Assembly: GCA_945915085.1 (NCBI GenBank)
Contig: CAMEET010000012.1
Span: 1 to 35,703 of the forward strand
DNA length: 35,703 nucleotides
Source of the DNA: an uncultured Treponema sp.
GTDB lineage: Bacteria; Spirochaetota; Spirochaetia; Treponematales; Treponemataceae
Reading direction: 5' to 3'
Below, one piece after another: positions 1-8,339 of this stretch (positions are counted from its first letter, which is position 1; every line of letters begins with the position of its first letter). The notes beneath the pieces were generated by a model. The model saw only the letters and a list, made by a program, of their open reading frames with translations, was not told the origin of the DNA and ran no database searches. Both the position numbers and the translations under genes were made by a program.

Positions 1-1
1 A

Positions 2-667
2 TTTACTGACGGTAAAATCAAAGTTACTAATAATGTAAATAAAACTGTTTATTTGAAACTTGCAGCCATTGATTCTACAAAAAATAAAAATGAAGATGGC
101 TACAGAGAAATTGTGAGTGACACAAAATCGTTACAACAAGGAAAAACAATATATTTGGATTTTGATTTTTCTAAATTCAAAGATAAAAGAGTTCAAGTAA
201 TGTTTAGTGCTATTAATGACACAAACTATAACGATTGGGGATGTTCTGGTTATCGTAATTCTTATCTTTTTTACTATCAAACTACTTCATATTCAATTGA
301 ATTTGAGACTGAAGGAGAACATAAAGGCTGGTGGACAATTTCAGATCCTGAGTATTCTGAATTTGATTTTACTGTAGAAGAAGAGTTGTGCAAAATTCCT
401 GTTACAAATAATACTGGTTATACAATTTGGTCATAATTTTTAGCTTTTGATGATAAAACTAAAAACAATCGTCATCCAATGTCAAAAAAAGTAAAGATTG
501 AACCTGGTCAAACCGTGGAAATAAGTTATGGAAAATATGATTCTTATGCTGATAAAGAAAAATCATTATTATCCATTTGGCAAGAAGAAAATGGTGGTAC
601 CTGGACACATGTAACAAAAAGATGGACTGCAGATGAGGAACATCCTGAGAGTATCATTGTAAAATAA
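2..667 (+). pseudogene. Repeat-containing protein, 5'-truncated by the window and interrupted by an in-frame TAA
   Basis: The frame is open from the first bases of the window, so the gene starts upstream. It reads to a TAA at 434-436, then stays open in the same frame to a TAA at 665-667. The protein has two similar halves. VTNNVNKTVYLKLAAIDS near the window start aligns without gaps to VTNNTGYTIWS, the stop, then FLAFDD in the second half. The stop falls opposite an AAA lysine codon, so one A-to-T change would explain it. The ATG at 479 has no Shine-Dalgarno, so an independent second gene is unlikely. The Tyr/Trp/Asp-rich beta-type composition suggests a secreted or surface repeat protein, but I recognise no family. 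A strong terminator follows at 722. A sequencing error is the main alternative to a real nonsense mutation. Confidence 0.7.
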
Positions 668-721
668 GAATCATTTGGTGAAGTGTTTATCAGATTGTTT
701 CATAGTTTTCCTTACAAAATT

Positions 722-766
722 GCCTGCTGATTGGGAGTGAATTCCATAAATCAGCAGGCTTTCTTT
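722..766 (+). terminator. Rho-independent terminator
   Basis: A perfect 11-bp stem (GCCTGCTGATT at 722-732, its complement at 749-759) is followed by a T-rich run. It ends the truncated gene upstream and lies tail-to-tail with the minus-strand gene that ends at 830. The same GCCTGCTGA stem is used in the terminator at 17041. Confidence 0.85.
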
Positions 767-829
767 TTTATTAGCATTAATTAGCTGATGAAAATCAACT
801 TATTGATAAACTTAGTAATTGTTCGAAAA

Positions 830-1807
830 TTATTTAGATGGTTCGATTTGGTTTTTCTTGTTTATAAATCCTACAACACATAAAGCTGTGCCTGGAACAA
901 ATGTGCAGATTCCGTATGTCAGGAATTGTCGGAAAATTGTTGTAACAAGAACTGAAACTGGCTTAATCAAAGATTCGAAATCAGCTTTCAAAACATCTGC
1001 AATTACAGAATTTACGAATCCTCCCATCAATCCTATTACAATCAAAATAATTCCAATCACAATTGACGGAATGGAAATGTATCTGAAAAGTGCAAAAACA
1101 TTCATATTCAAAACGAAAATGATTGCAGCGAGAACTACAAGAACAGCAATCATAATCACAAGATATTTTACAGAAAGATAATCAAGAATTTTCATAACAG
1201 CATCAAGTTCAGCACTGTTTTCTTCTTTTACAGTATCCAAAGTTTCTGTAACAGAAGGAAGAGCTTCTTCTACGCCGGCTGCAATATTTGCTTTAAGTTC
1301 AGCTGCATCGTATTCAATTTTTTCTCCAGTTTTTTCTTCGATTTTTTTGATGCTTTTTGTAACAACTGATTCAATTTTGTCTGGATTTAATTCAATAGTA
1401 TCTGTTTTTCCAGCCATATATTCCACAGCCTGATTCATAACATTATCAACCAAATCTTTTGTTTCAGGATCACTTAAAATATCAGCAATAAGTTCTTCAT
1501 CTATTTCAAAATCATAACCATTTTCTTTTGCGATTTCCTGAACAAGGTCTCCTAAATCCAGATTATTCAAATCGATTTCAATATCCATACCTTCAATCTG
1601 ATAGCCAGCTGGCGTAATAATTTTTTGGTCGGTATAGAAAAGACCTGTATCATTTTGTTGAATCATTGCCATAGAATTAATCATACTGGCACCCAAATCC
1701 AAAATTTTTGAAGGTGTTACGTTTACTCTAACAATATTAAAAAGAAGAGCAGCGAACAAAACCAAAGCAAAAATAATGCTTAAAAGAATTGAAAAAAATT
1801 TTTTCAT
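830..1807 (-). CDS. Membrane protein of unknown function with a large extracytoplasmic acidic domain
   Basis: This is a 325-residue protein that I do not recognise. An N-terminal hydrophobic helix (about residues 5-25) acts as a signal anchor. An acidic, probably helical segment of about 185 residues follows, rich in Glu and Asp, with stretches such as DPETKDLVDNVMNQAVEYM. Three more membrane helices lie near residues 215-237, 243-270 and 285-315, and the tail is short and basic. This layout puts the acidic domain outside the cytoplasmic membrane. The ATG at 1807 is preceded by an ideal AGGAGG five bases upstream, which fixes the start. The gene's leader is the most structured in the window: the Shine-Dalgarno can pair with a CCTCCT just upstream, and two tandem repeat units precede it. 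Control at translation initiation is therefore plausible. No partner gene is co-directional next to it. Confidence 0.75.
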   Translation of the reverse strand: MKKFFSILLSIIFALVLFAALLFNIVRVNVTPSKILDLGASMINSMAMIQQNDTGLFYTDQKIITPAGYQIEGMDIEIDLNNLDLGDLVQEIAKENGYDFEIDEELIADILSDPETKDLVDNVMNQAVEYMAGKTDTIELNPDKIESVVTKSIKKIEEKTGEKIEYDAAELKANIAAGVEEALPSVTETLDTVKEENSAELDAVMKILDYLSVKYLVIMIAVLVVLAAIIFVLNMNVFALFRYISIPSIVIGIILIVIGLMGGFVNSVIADVLKADFESLIKPVSVLVTTIFRQFLTYGICTFVPGTALCVVGFINKKNQIEPSK

Positions 1808-1812
1808 TTTTT

Positions 1813-1850
1813 CCTCCTATAAAACTTCGCATTAGCGATTGTGCAGGAGG
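1813..1850 (-). promoter_or_regulatory. Shine-Dalgarno-sequestering hairpin of the 830-1807 gene
   Basis: On the minus strand CCTCCT (1850-1845) is perfectly complementary to the AGGAGG Shine-Dalgarno (1818-1813), 26 nt away. A small inner hairpin, TCGC-TAAT-GCGA, lies between the two arms. Pairing would hide the ribosome-binding site. The pairing is seen directly; its regulatory role is inference. Confidence 0.5.
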
Positions 1851-1930
1851 CGCAAAATCCAAGTTTATGGAGTGCAACGCACGAAATAAATTTGAATGAT
1901 AAAAATTACACGGATATAATTTTTATCACA
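1813..1930 (-). repeat. Tandem leader unit 1 (gene-proximal), about 118 bp, structured
   Basis: This is the first of two head-to-tail units in the leader of the membrane protein gene. In plus-strand order it holds CCTCCT (the complement of the Shine-Dalgarno), a short hairpin, then CAAGTTTA/TAAATTTG arms around a GTGCAACGCA loop, then a perfect 12-bp stem TGATAAAAATTA/TAATTTTTATCA at 1897-1908 and 1917-1928. The next unit starts with the same CCTCCT at 1931. It may be a cis-acting RNA or a dispersed repeat. Confidence 0.65.
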
Positions 1931-2050
1931 CCTCCTAGAAAATTCCGTATCAGCAGTGAGTTATGGATGGAGAGAATCCAAGTTTATAAAGTGCAACGCA
2001 AATATTAAACTTGAGTGAAAAAAAATACACGATGGTAATCTTTTTCACAA
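1931..2050 (-). repeat. Tandem leader unit 2 (distal), about 119 bp, structured
   Basis: This diverged copy of the 1813-1930 unit keeps the same order of parts. CAAGTTTA/TAAACTTG (1979-1986, 2006-2013) encloses the same GTGCAACGCA loop, then comes GTGAAAAA/TTTTTCAC (2015-2022, 2041-2048). Both stems differ in sequence from unit 1 yet stay paired, which points to selection on structure. The AGGAGG is kept here although no ATG follows it. Confidence 0.6.
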
Positions 2051-2281
2051 TCCCATAATAAAACCATATTAACGACAGCGCATGAAAACGGCATATTGAT
2101 TAATTATAATAGATAAACTTTTGTTTGTAGTGTTTAAACAATAACCTAATTATGATGAATTTTTTCACCATTCACCATTTTACAATGGAAGGTCAGCGCT
2201 TGTCTCGTTAAAAAATCTTAGTCACCACCGCTCGCCCAGTATAAAACGAACCGCTATTTTTTTAACGCTTTGATAAAACTC
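2051..2281. other. Intergenic region with a partial, degenerate third leader unit
   Basis: Bases 2051-2090 resemble the start of the two tandem units (TAATAAAACC, ATTAACGACAGCGCATG), but the downstream stems are not recognisable. The rest, to the histidine kinase promoter, is AT-rich with a short TGTTTAAACA palindrome near 2128. I see no gene in it. Confidence 0.35.
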
Positions 2282-2310
2282 GTGAAAATCTGTTCTTTTA
2301 GTGATATAAT
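2282..2310 (+). promoter_or_regulatory. Promoter of the histidine kinase gene; predicts a leaderless transcript
   Basis: An extended -10 box TGATATAAT (hexamer 2305-2310) lies 17 bp after a GTGAAA that matches TTGACA at four of six positions. Only seven bases separate the -10 box from the ATG at 2318, so transcription should begin at or next to the start codon. There is no Shine-Dalgarno. Confidence 0.55.
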
Positions 2311-2317
2311 TATTTTT

Positions 2318-3469
2318 ATGAAAAAAATATTCTCTCTGATGATTTTGATTTTTTTTTGTGTCAGTGGTTTGTTTGCGCAAAAAGACGAAAATTCCAGCGA
2401 TATTGAAATTTTTCAAAAATATGAAAAACTGGAAAATGCCTGTCTATCTGGTGCCGATTCCGAATTAATTGCACTTTATCAAAAAGATTTATTTCTAGTT
2501 TTGGAAAAAGAACTTGAATTTAGCAATTTTCCAGCGACTTTAAACAAATATGATTTAAAACAAAAGTTACAGGAAATGCAGGAAGCCTGTCTAAATCTTG
2601 ATATGCAGACTCTTTCTCATCTTATTACAATTTATTATCTTTCAAAAACTCAGTTTTATCAATTTAGTAATGAGATTTTTTTGGAACTTATTATTTTTAT
2701 GGGATTTTTGATTTTAGCGGTCATAATTCTGTTAATTATTTATCAATTTACTTATGCAAAAAGAAAAGAAGCTCAAAAAATCCTTATGATTACAAATGAT
2801 GCTCAAGATGAGGAACGTCGTAGAATTGCTCTTGAACTTCATGATTCGGTCGCTCAGCAAATGCGTTATGTTGCTATTCTTGCTGATAAAATTTCTGACC
2901 AGAAACTGTCTGCCGAAATAAAGGAAAATCAGTCAGAATGTATCGAAAATCTTAGAAATATTTGTTACACTCTTTCTTCTATAAATATTGATAAAGGTCA
3001 ATTCTCTGAAATTTTGAAAATTTCCATGGAAACTTTTCAAAAACGTACAGGGATTTCAACTTCGATTACAATTCTGCCAGAGGTTGATTTTAATGTATTG
3101 GGACCAAAAAAAAATCATCATCTTTTTCGAGTTATTATGGAACTTTTGACTAATATTGAAAAATATAGCAATGCTAATGAAGTTACATTATTATTCCGTA
3201 ATGCTTGCAATAAAGATAAAATTCACAAAGGTCTAATGATTTTTATTTCTGATGATGGAAAAGGTCTTGATGAAAATTTCCTCCGATTTGTAAATTCTTC
3301 AAATGGATTTATCGAAAAAAGTCAAATATCGGAATTTTCTGACAGCGATAAGCTAAAACATTTCGGTTTGCAAAATATCCAGATTCGTCTAAAAGAAATT
3401 GGAGGAACAATTACATATATTTCCGAAGAAGGTGAAGGAACAACTGTCGAAATTGCACTTAAATTATAA
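2318..3469 (+). CDS. Sensor histidine kinase, HisKA_3/NarL-type
   Basis: A 383-residue membrane sensor kinase. The chosen ATG at 2318 starts a clear signal peptide (MKKIFSLMILIFFCVSGLFA); the same frame extends upstream only through a TTG without a ribosome site. A helical extracytoplasmic domain of about 100 residues is followed by one membrane helix (about 122-145). The dimerisation/phosphorylation segment carries RRRIALELHDSVAQQ with His175 as the predicted phosphoacceptor, typical of the HisKA_3 class that pairs with LuxR-type regulators. The ATPase domain shows an N-box Asn279 (ELLTNIEKYSNA), DDGKGLD near 312-318, and the later HFGLQNIQIRLKEIGG and GEGTTVEIAL elements. The response regulator gene lies 67 bp downstream. 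The signal sensed is unknown; the extracytoplasmic part has no domain I recognise. Confidence 0.9.
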   Translation: MKKIFSLMILIFFCVSGLFAQKDENSSDIEIFQKYEKLENACLSGADSELIALYQKDLFLVLEKELEFSNFPATLNKYDLKQKLQEMQEACLNLDMQTLSHLITIYYLSKTQFYQFSNEIFLELIIFMGFLILAVIILLIIYQFTYAKRKEAQKILMITNDAQDEERRRIALELHDSVAQQMRYVAILADKISDQKLSAEIKENQSECIENLRNICYTLSSINIDKGQFSEILKISMETFQKRTGISTSITILPEVDFNVLGPKKNHHLFRVIMELLTNIEKYSNANEVTLLFRNACNKDKIHKGLMIFISDDGKGLDENFLRFVNSSNGFIEKSQISEFSDSDKLKHFGLQNIQIRLKEIGGTITYISEEGEGTTVEIALKL

Positions 3470-3521
3470 ATGATAAAAAAACGCAAAAAAAAGCAGACAG
3501 ACTTTCTTTTTTTCAAAGATG

Positions 3522-3530
3522 TGTTATAAT
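3522..3530 (+). promoter_or_regulatory. Extended -10 promoter of the response regulator; predicts a leaderless transcript
   Basis: TGTTATAAT (hexamer 3525-3530) ends six bases before the ATG at 3537, and no Shine-Dalgarno is present. No good -35 hexamer is visible, as is usual for extended -10 promoters. The regulator can therefore be transcribed separately from the kinase gene. Confidence 0.55.
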
Positions 3531-3536
3531 TAAAAA

Positions 3537-4184
3537 ATGAATTTTATAATGGTTGAAGATCACAATTTGGTTTGTCAGGGAGTTTGTAAAATCATAGAAG
3601 AAAAAAGTAACTTTCGATGTATCGGTACTTTTTCCACAGTTGATGAAGCTAAAAATTTTTTAAATGACAATTCAAATGATAAACTAATATCATTTTCTGA
3701 TACAAATCAACCACTTATTTGCATTGTCGATATAAATCTTAAAAATCAAGAAGAAAACGAAGAAGATGGATTTTCTTTAATCAGTTACATTCGTCAAAAT
3801 TTTCAAAATATTAATTGTATATGCTATTCTATGTTTACAGGCGCAGGCATTGTGGAAAAAGCTATTTCTGTCGGCGCACTTGGTTATGTTTCGAAAAATG
3901 CGGATTTATCGGTTTTACTAAAAGCAATGGATAATGCAAGTCAGAATAAAGTTTATATTGAAGATAGTTTAACTTCAGATTATATTGTATATACAAATCT
4001 GTTCAGTAGCCTCACAAAACGTGAAAAAGAACTAACTGAACTTTATATACAGGGTAAAAATGATGAACAGATTGCTCAAATGATGGATATTTCACAACGA
4101 GCAATTAATAATTATTGGACCAGGATTTTATCGAAACTAGGTGTAGCATCAAAAAAAGAACTAATAGAAAAATACAAACAATAA
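3537..4184 (+). CDS. Response regulator, receiver plus LuxR/NarL-type HTH
   Basis: A 215-residue DNA-binding response regulator, the partner of the kinase just upstream. The receiver domain spans residues 1-130. It has acidic residues Glu7-Asp8 after the first strand, the phosphoacceptor Asp65 in ICIVDINLK, and the conserved Lys120 in GYVSKNAD. The receiver carries an insertion of acidic and Asn-rich residues around 43-75, making it slightly longer than usual. The C-terminal LuxR-type helix-turn-helix covers about 158-203 (LTKREKELTELYIQGKNDEQIA and on), but the recognition helix SQRAINNYWTRILSKLGV departs from the common TVk.hv pattern. The start is set by the -10 box six bases upstream. Targets are unknown; the membrane protein downstream is one candidate. 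Confidence 0.9.
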   Translation: MNFIMVEDHNLVCQGVCKIIEEKSNFRCIGTFSTVDEAKNFLNDNSNDKLISFSDTNQPLICIVDINLKNQEENEEDGFSLISYIRQNFQNINCICYSMFTGAGIVEKAISVGALGYVSKNADLSVLLKAMDNASQNKVYIEDSLTSDYIVYTNLFSSLTKREKELTELYIQGKNDEQIAQMMDISQRAINNYWTRILSKLGVASKKELIEKYKQ

Positions 4185-4254
4185 TTTGCCTGCTGGATTT
4201 TTTACAAATCATCTTAAAACATAAAATTTTTATTATACAAGGAGTGAAAACCAT

Positions 4255-4842
4255 TTGACTTTTAGAAAATATTCAATTAAGACACAACTTATTGCAGCCG
4301 CTTTTTTTATTCCTTTGAACTTTTTCGCAGCTTATTTTTTGGTTCAGATTCTTAATATTCCTCTTTTTCTAGATATGATTTTTGTTTATACAGCAAGCTG
4401 TTTCGGTATTTTATGCGGAAGCATCGTTGGAATTGCTTATACTTTTATTTTTTTTCTTGTTTTTAATTGTTCTAATTTTCATTTATTATATGCTGTTTGT
4501 TGCGTGACAGGAACTTTATTAACCAGATTGATAGTAACCCGCTATTCAGATTTATTTTTCTTTCGTGCTGCACTTCTTGTTTTTATTTCAACAGTAATCA
4601 TTAGTTTTGAAGGCTCTTTCATTTATTCTTTTTTTCTGCTGAATTCTCCAAATTATGTTGATTATACACAAATCGATTACATTACATACAATCTTGTATC
4701 TCAAAAAATGAATCTCTGGCTAAGTTCCTTTCTTGCAAGACTGCCTGTAAATGTAATCGACAAAATGATTTCCGTTTTTTCAGGCTTTGGAATCTATTTT
4801 TTGATAGACAAAATTTCCAGATTATTGCACGCTAAAAAGTAA
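4255..4842 (+). CDS. Multispanning membrane protein, possibly ECF S-component-like
   Basis: A 195-residue hydrophobic protein with about five or six membrane helices. The start is a TTG at 4255, chosen because AAGGAGTG lies about nine bases upstream and no ATG fits. The fold pattern, with a [10 protein letters not shown] glycine-rich second segment and a final helix preceded by [20 protein letters not shown], resembles the substrate-binding (S) components of ECF transporters. This is impression only and no signature residue proves it. It follows the two-component genes by 70 bp on the same strand and could be their target or an accessory sensor. Its last 21 bases overlap the end of glnN on the other strand, leaving no room for a terminator. 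Confidence 0.7.
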   Translation: MTFRKYSIKTQLIAAAFFIPLNFFAAYFLVQILNIPLFLDMIFVYTASCFGILCGSIVGIAYTFIFFLVFNCSNFHLLYAVCCVTGTLLTRLIVTRYSDLFFFRAALLVFISTVIISFEGSFIYSFFLLNSPNYVDYTQIDYITYNLVSQKMNLWLSSFLARLPVNVIDKMISVFSGFGIYFLIDKISRLLHAKK

Positions 4843-6909
4843 ATCTTCATAACTTGGGAATGGCTTGCAATCTTCGCTCAAAAGTTCTTCAATTTGGTCA
4901 GCAGCATTCCGCACTTTTTGCATAGCTGGCAAAACTTCAAACGCATAAGATTTTGCAGCTGCAAGTAAATCCTTGATTTCTTTTGTTTTTGCATGCGAAT
5001 CTTCCAGTTTTTCAAGTTCAACGTTTAATTGCGAGGCAAGTTTATCCAGTTTTCTGAGCAGATTCTGAATCACACTGCTGCCACCCAAATTTGCCATTTT
5101 TGCATTTGTATCAGCAAGAATATTCATATATTTAAAGCATGAAGGCAGAATATCCTTGTTAACCATTTCTACCATTGTATTCACTTCGATATTTAAAACC
5201 TGACAATATTTTTCCAGTTTGATGTCATGATGACTCTGCATTTCTTCTGGAGTGTAGATTTGCATGCGAGTAAACAAATCCACATTTTTTTTGTCAAGAT
5301 AATGCTCAATTGCTTCAGGAGTTGTGCGATAATTTTTAAGTCCGCGTTTTTCAGCTTCTTTTACCCAATCTTCTGTGTAACCGTTTCCATTAAAAAGAAT
5401 TTTCCAGTGCGCAGAGATTTCTCTTTTGATTAAAGCCTGTAAATCTCTGTCAAAATCTTTTGATTTTTCAAGTTCATCTGCAAAATCACACAAAGTATTT
5501 GCCAGAATAGAATTTAAAATAGTGTTTGGACCGCTGATTGAAAGTGAACTTCCAACCGAACGGAATTCAAAACGATTTCCTGTAAATGCAAACGGAGAAG
5601 TTCTGTTTCTATCTGTAGAATCTTTTGGAATTGCAGGTAAAACATCAACTCCAATATTAAGCTTTGCGCCCACTTGATTTGCATAAGATTTGTCCTCTTT
5701 TATGGATTCCAAAACCGCTTCAAGTTCATCTCCAATATAAATCGACATGATGGCAGGCGGCGCTTCAATCACTCCCAAACGGTGGTCATTTCCAGCACTT
5801 GCAACAGAATATCTAAGCAAATCCTGATTGTCATCAACTGCTTTAATCACCGCAGTCAAAAAAAGTAGGAACTGAGCATTATCGCGGGGAGTTTTTCCAG
5901 GCGCAAAAAGATTTTCACCTTTATCTGTGGCGATTGACCAGTTGTTGTGCTTTCCACTTCCAGCAACGCCAGCAAAAGGTTTTTCGTGCAAAAGACAAAT
6001 CAAACCATGTCGTCTGGCAACTTTTTTCATAATCTCCATCGTAAGCTGATTTTGGTCTGCTGCAAGATTTGAAGTAGTAAAAATCGGAGCCATTTCGTGC
6101 TGTGCTGGGGCACCTTCATTGTGTTCTGTTTTTGCATAAATGCCAAGTTTCCAAAGTTCAGCATTTAAATCTTCCATATATTCAATAACACGAGGCTTGA
6201 TTGCAGCAAAATATTGGTCATCCATTTCCTGACCTTTTACAGGACGCGCTCCAAATAATGTTCTACCGCACATCTTCAAATCTTTGCGCTTCTGATAAAG
6301 TTTTTCATCAACCAAAAAGTATTCCTGTTCAGGTCCCATAGTTGTGGTAACGTGTTTTGCATCATTTCCAAATAATTTGAGAATGCGTAAAGATTGTTCA
6401 TTCAAACTTTCCATAGAACGCAAAAGTGGTGTTTTTTTATCAAGAGCTTCGCCAGTCCATGAACAAAATGCCGTAGGAATGCACAAAGTGTGATCTTTTA
6501 CAAACGGATAAGAAGTTGGATCCCAAACAGTGTAACCACGTGCTTCAAAAGTAGAACGTTTTCCACCACTCGGGAAAGATGAAGCATCAGGCTCACCTTT
6601 TATCAATTCTTTACCACTAAAATTCATAATAATTTTGCCTTCATCAGCTGGAGTCAAAAATGAATCATGTTTTTCTGCAGTAATGCCGGTAAGAGGCTGG
6701 AACCAATGAGAATAATGTGTGGCACCTTTCGAAATAGCCCAATTTTTCATAGCTTCTGCAACCTGATTCGCAACTTCCAGATTTAACGGCGTGCCTTCAT
6801 CCATCGTGTGCTTCAAAGCCTTGTAAGTTTCTGTGGGCAAAGTCTGTTTCATCACAGATTGATTAAAAACAAGACTTCCAAAAATTTCAGGCAAATTAAT
6901 ATTCTTCAT
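4822..6909 (-). CDS. glnN: Glutamine synthetase, group III (GlnN type)
   Basis: A 695-residue enzyme that makes glutamine from glutamate, ammonia and ATP in the cytoplasm. Its length fits group III synthetases (about 700 residues), not group I (about 450). The start at 6909 is preceded by GGAGATTCTG, a good Shine-Dalgarno; an open frame upstream has no plausible start. Visible signatures are the N-terminal group III segment ([19 protein letters not shown]), the metal/glutamate site [23 protein letters not shown], the ATP/His element [23 protein letters not shown], and the arginine-rich [20 protein letters not shown]. The C-terminal 120 residues are predicted coiled and form the group III tail. 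Group III enzymes are common in Bacteroides, cyanobacteria, ruminal bacteria and spirochaetes. It appears to be monocistronic, with no regulator adjacent. Confidence 0.97.
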   Translation of the reverse strand: MKNINLPEIFGSLVFNQSVMKQTLPTETYKALKHTMDEGTPLNLEVANQVAEAMKNWAISKGATHYSHWFQPLTGITAEKHDSFLTPADEGKIIMNFSGKELIKGEPDASSFPSGGKRSTFEARGYTVWDPTSYPFVKDHTLCIPTAFCSWTGEALDKKTPLLRSMESLNEQSLRILKLFGNDAKHVTTTMGPEQEYFLVDEKLYQKRKDLKMCGRTLFGARPVKGQEMDDQYFAAIKPRVIEYMEDLNAELWKLGIYAKTEHNEGAPAQHEMAPIFTTSNLAADQNQLTMEIMKKVARRHGLICLLHEKPFAGVAGSGKHNNWSIATDKGENLFAPGKTPRDNAQFLLFLTAVIKAVDDNQDLLRYSVASAGNDHRLGVIEAPPAIMSIYIGDELEAVLESIKEDKSYANQVGAKLNIGVDVLPAIPKDSTDRNRTSPFAFTGNRFEFRSVGSSLSISGPNTILNSILANTLCDFADELEKSKDFDRDLQALIKREISAHWKILFNGNGYTEDWVKEAEKRGLKNYRTTPEAIEHYLDKKNVDLFTRMQIYTPEEMQSHHDIKLEKYCQVLNIEVNTMVEMVNKDILPSCFKYMNILADTNAKMANLGGSSVIQNLLRKLDKLASQLNVELEKLEDSHAKTKEIKDLLAAAKSYAFEVLPAMQKVRNAADQIEELLSEDCKPFPSYEDLLFSVQ

Positions 6910-7004
6910 CAGAATCTCCTGCAAATAAAATAAAATTCCAAAAAGGAACCACGCATCTTTGCGATTTAAATAAAATATTCTAAAAAAAACTATACTTTTA
7001 ATAA

Positions 7005-7142
7005 TTCGGGTGGCTTTTGCTTGGTTCGACAAGCTCACCAAACAAAAACAGGCTATTCGCCCTTCGCTACCGCTCATCCGCTTCCCTCGCTTCGCTCAGT
7101 CCAGTGGACTGCTTCGCAGGGGCTACTATCCTTGCCACGTTT
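7005..7142. repeat. GC-rich intergenic segment, probable dispersed repeat
   Basis: This is the gene-free gap between glnN and a secreted-protein gene. In very AT-rich surroundings this stretch is markedly richer in G and C. It holds small dyads, GCTTG..CAAGC in GGTTCGACAAGCTCACC and AGTCCAGTGGACT. Short open frames through it look non-coding. The GTTCGACAAGCTCACC core resembles repeat cores seen in other genomes (from memory). The remainder of 6910-7208 is plain AT-rich sequence. Confidence 0.4.
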
Positions 7143-7208
7143 TCATCTGGAAACAAAGTTTTACACAACTACCATTGCGAATAAAAACATCCGCCAAGTT
7201 TAGTAAAA

Positions 7209-8309
7209 TTATTTTGTAGTATACGTTTTTAAAATTTTATCAAAATAGCTGCACTTTTGGATATAGGCAGATTTTGTTGCCGCAAATGACATAAAATCAT
7301 AATCGCCTTCATCATTCAGCGTCAGATATTTGATTGTATAATAAGTTTTTGAAGCACTTGGCATAAAACTTGTTGCATTGATTTTAAATCCGTTTTCTGT
7401 AAAAATCACTTCGCTGGATGCATAATCAATAATATTGTCAGACTTTGTTTCAAGCAAAAGACGAATCAAAATGTACTGAAAATACAACGGAGGAACATTA
7501 TCTTTTGGTTTTTGATATGTTGCCAACGAGATGATTGCATCATTATTCTGCACCCAGATCATTTCGTTTTTCTGCTCCCAACTTTCATCCAAAGTGATTT
7601 TTTGATTTCCTGCCGAACATTCCATTTTCTTTGATTTTTTCGGTTTTACAGAATTCAATTTCACTCTGCCAGATTCTGGAATTTTTACATAACGGTCAAA
7701 TGAAGTGTCCTCTGTGGAATTAATTTTTCCAAGAGAAACACATTCAAAAAGGGCTTTTCCATCTGGATTAGAAATCTGCTTTACATTAAAAAACGGAATC
7801 ACACAATCATAATTTATGAAAACATCACCACCAAACTGAGGCAAATCAGCAGAAACTTTCAAACCATTTTCCTGCAATGATATATTATTTTTGTAATTTT
7901 CAGTTTGCGGAGTCAATTCTCCAAGCGAAATTCTTTGCGTCGAAAAATCATACATCAGATTATGCAAGTAATTCACAATATCCACATCATCTTCGCTGGC
8001 ATAATCAGCTTCAATCACATTTTCGCCAACAATATCCATAAAATTTTGTGAAGAATCTACAGTTATCAAAGTTGCGACTATTTTTTCTGGCAGATTTGAA
8101 CTTTTTGGAGCATAATATCGCAGCTGAAAAGTGTTTTCGTCATAGCAAAGCAAACCGATATAACTTTCCCTTTCAAAAGTGTTGTCCTTGTAATAAACAA
8201 ATTCGCCGTTTAAATCAGGCAAAAAAGGTTTAAAACCTGGCAAAGCAAATGAAGCAGCTGCTAAAGTACTCAAAACCAAACTCAAAATTACTTTTTTAAA
8301 TCTCTGCAT
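7209..8309 (-). CDS. Secreted protein of unknown function
   Basis: A 366-residue protein with a clear signal peptide (MQRFKKVILSLVLSTLAAASFA, cleavage near residue 22). The mature part is rich in Asp, Tyr, Phe and Thr, and is probably mostly beta-structure; no domain or repeat is recognised. It begins 30 bp after the proS stop with AGGA about eight bases before the ATG, so it is almost certainly co-transcribed with proS. The protein should act in the periplasm or on the outer membrane. Nothing in it links to prolyl-tRNA charging; the pairing may only reflect shared transcription. Confidence 0.75.
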   Translation of the reverse strand: MQRFKKVILSLVLSTLAAASFALPGFKPFLPDLNGEFVYYKDNTFERESYIGLLCYDENTFQLRYYAPKSSNLPEKIVATLITVDSSQNFMDIVGENVIEADYASEDDVDIVNYLHNLMYDFSTQRISLGELTPQTENYKNNISLQENGLKVSADLPQFGGDVFINYDCVIPFFNVKQISNPDGKALFECVSLGKINSTEDTSFDRYVKIPESGRVKLNSVKPKKSKKMECSAGNQKITLDESWEQKNEMIWVQNNDAIISLATYQKPKDNVPPLYFQYILIRLLLETKSDNIIDYASSEVIFTENGFKINATSFMPSASKTYYTIKYLTLNDEGDYDFMSFAATKSAYIQKCSYFDKILKTYTTK

Positions 8310-8339
8310 AAAAATTCCTGTAAACTAAAATCTTACATT

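Noticed and set aside
434..436. Possible reassignment of TAA as a sense codon
   Set aside because: TAA is the normal stop of many intact genes in the window, for example groES, proS and nusB.
1860..2048. CRISPR array made by the repeats before the membrane protein gene
   Set aside because: Only two long diverged units with no short spacers, and no cas genes nearby.
4189..4197. GCCTGCTGG after the response regulator gene, like the terminator stems at 722 and 17041
   Set aside because: No complementary right arm follows, so it cannot fold as a terminator.
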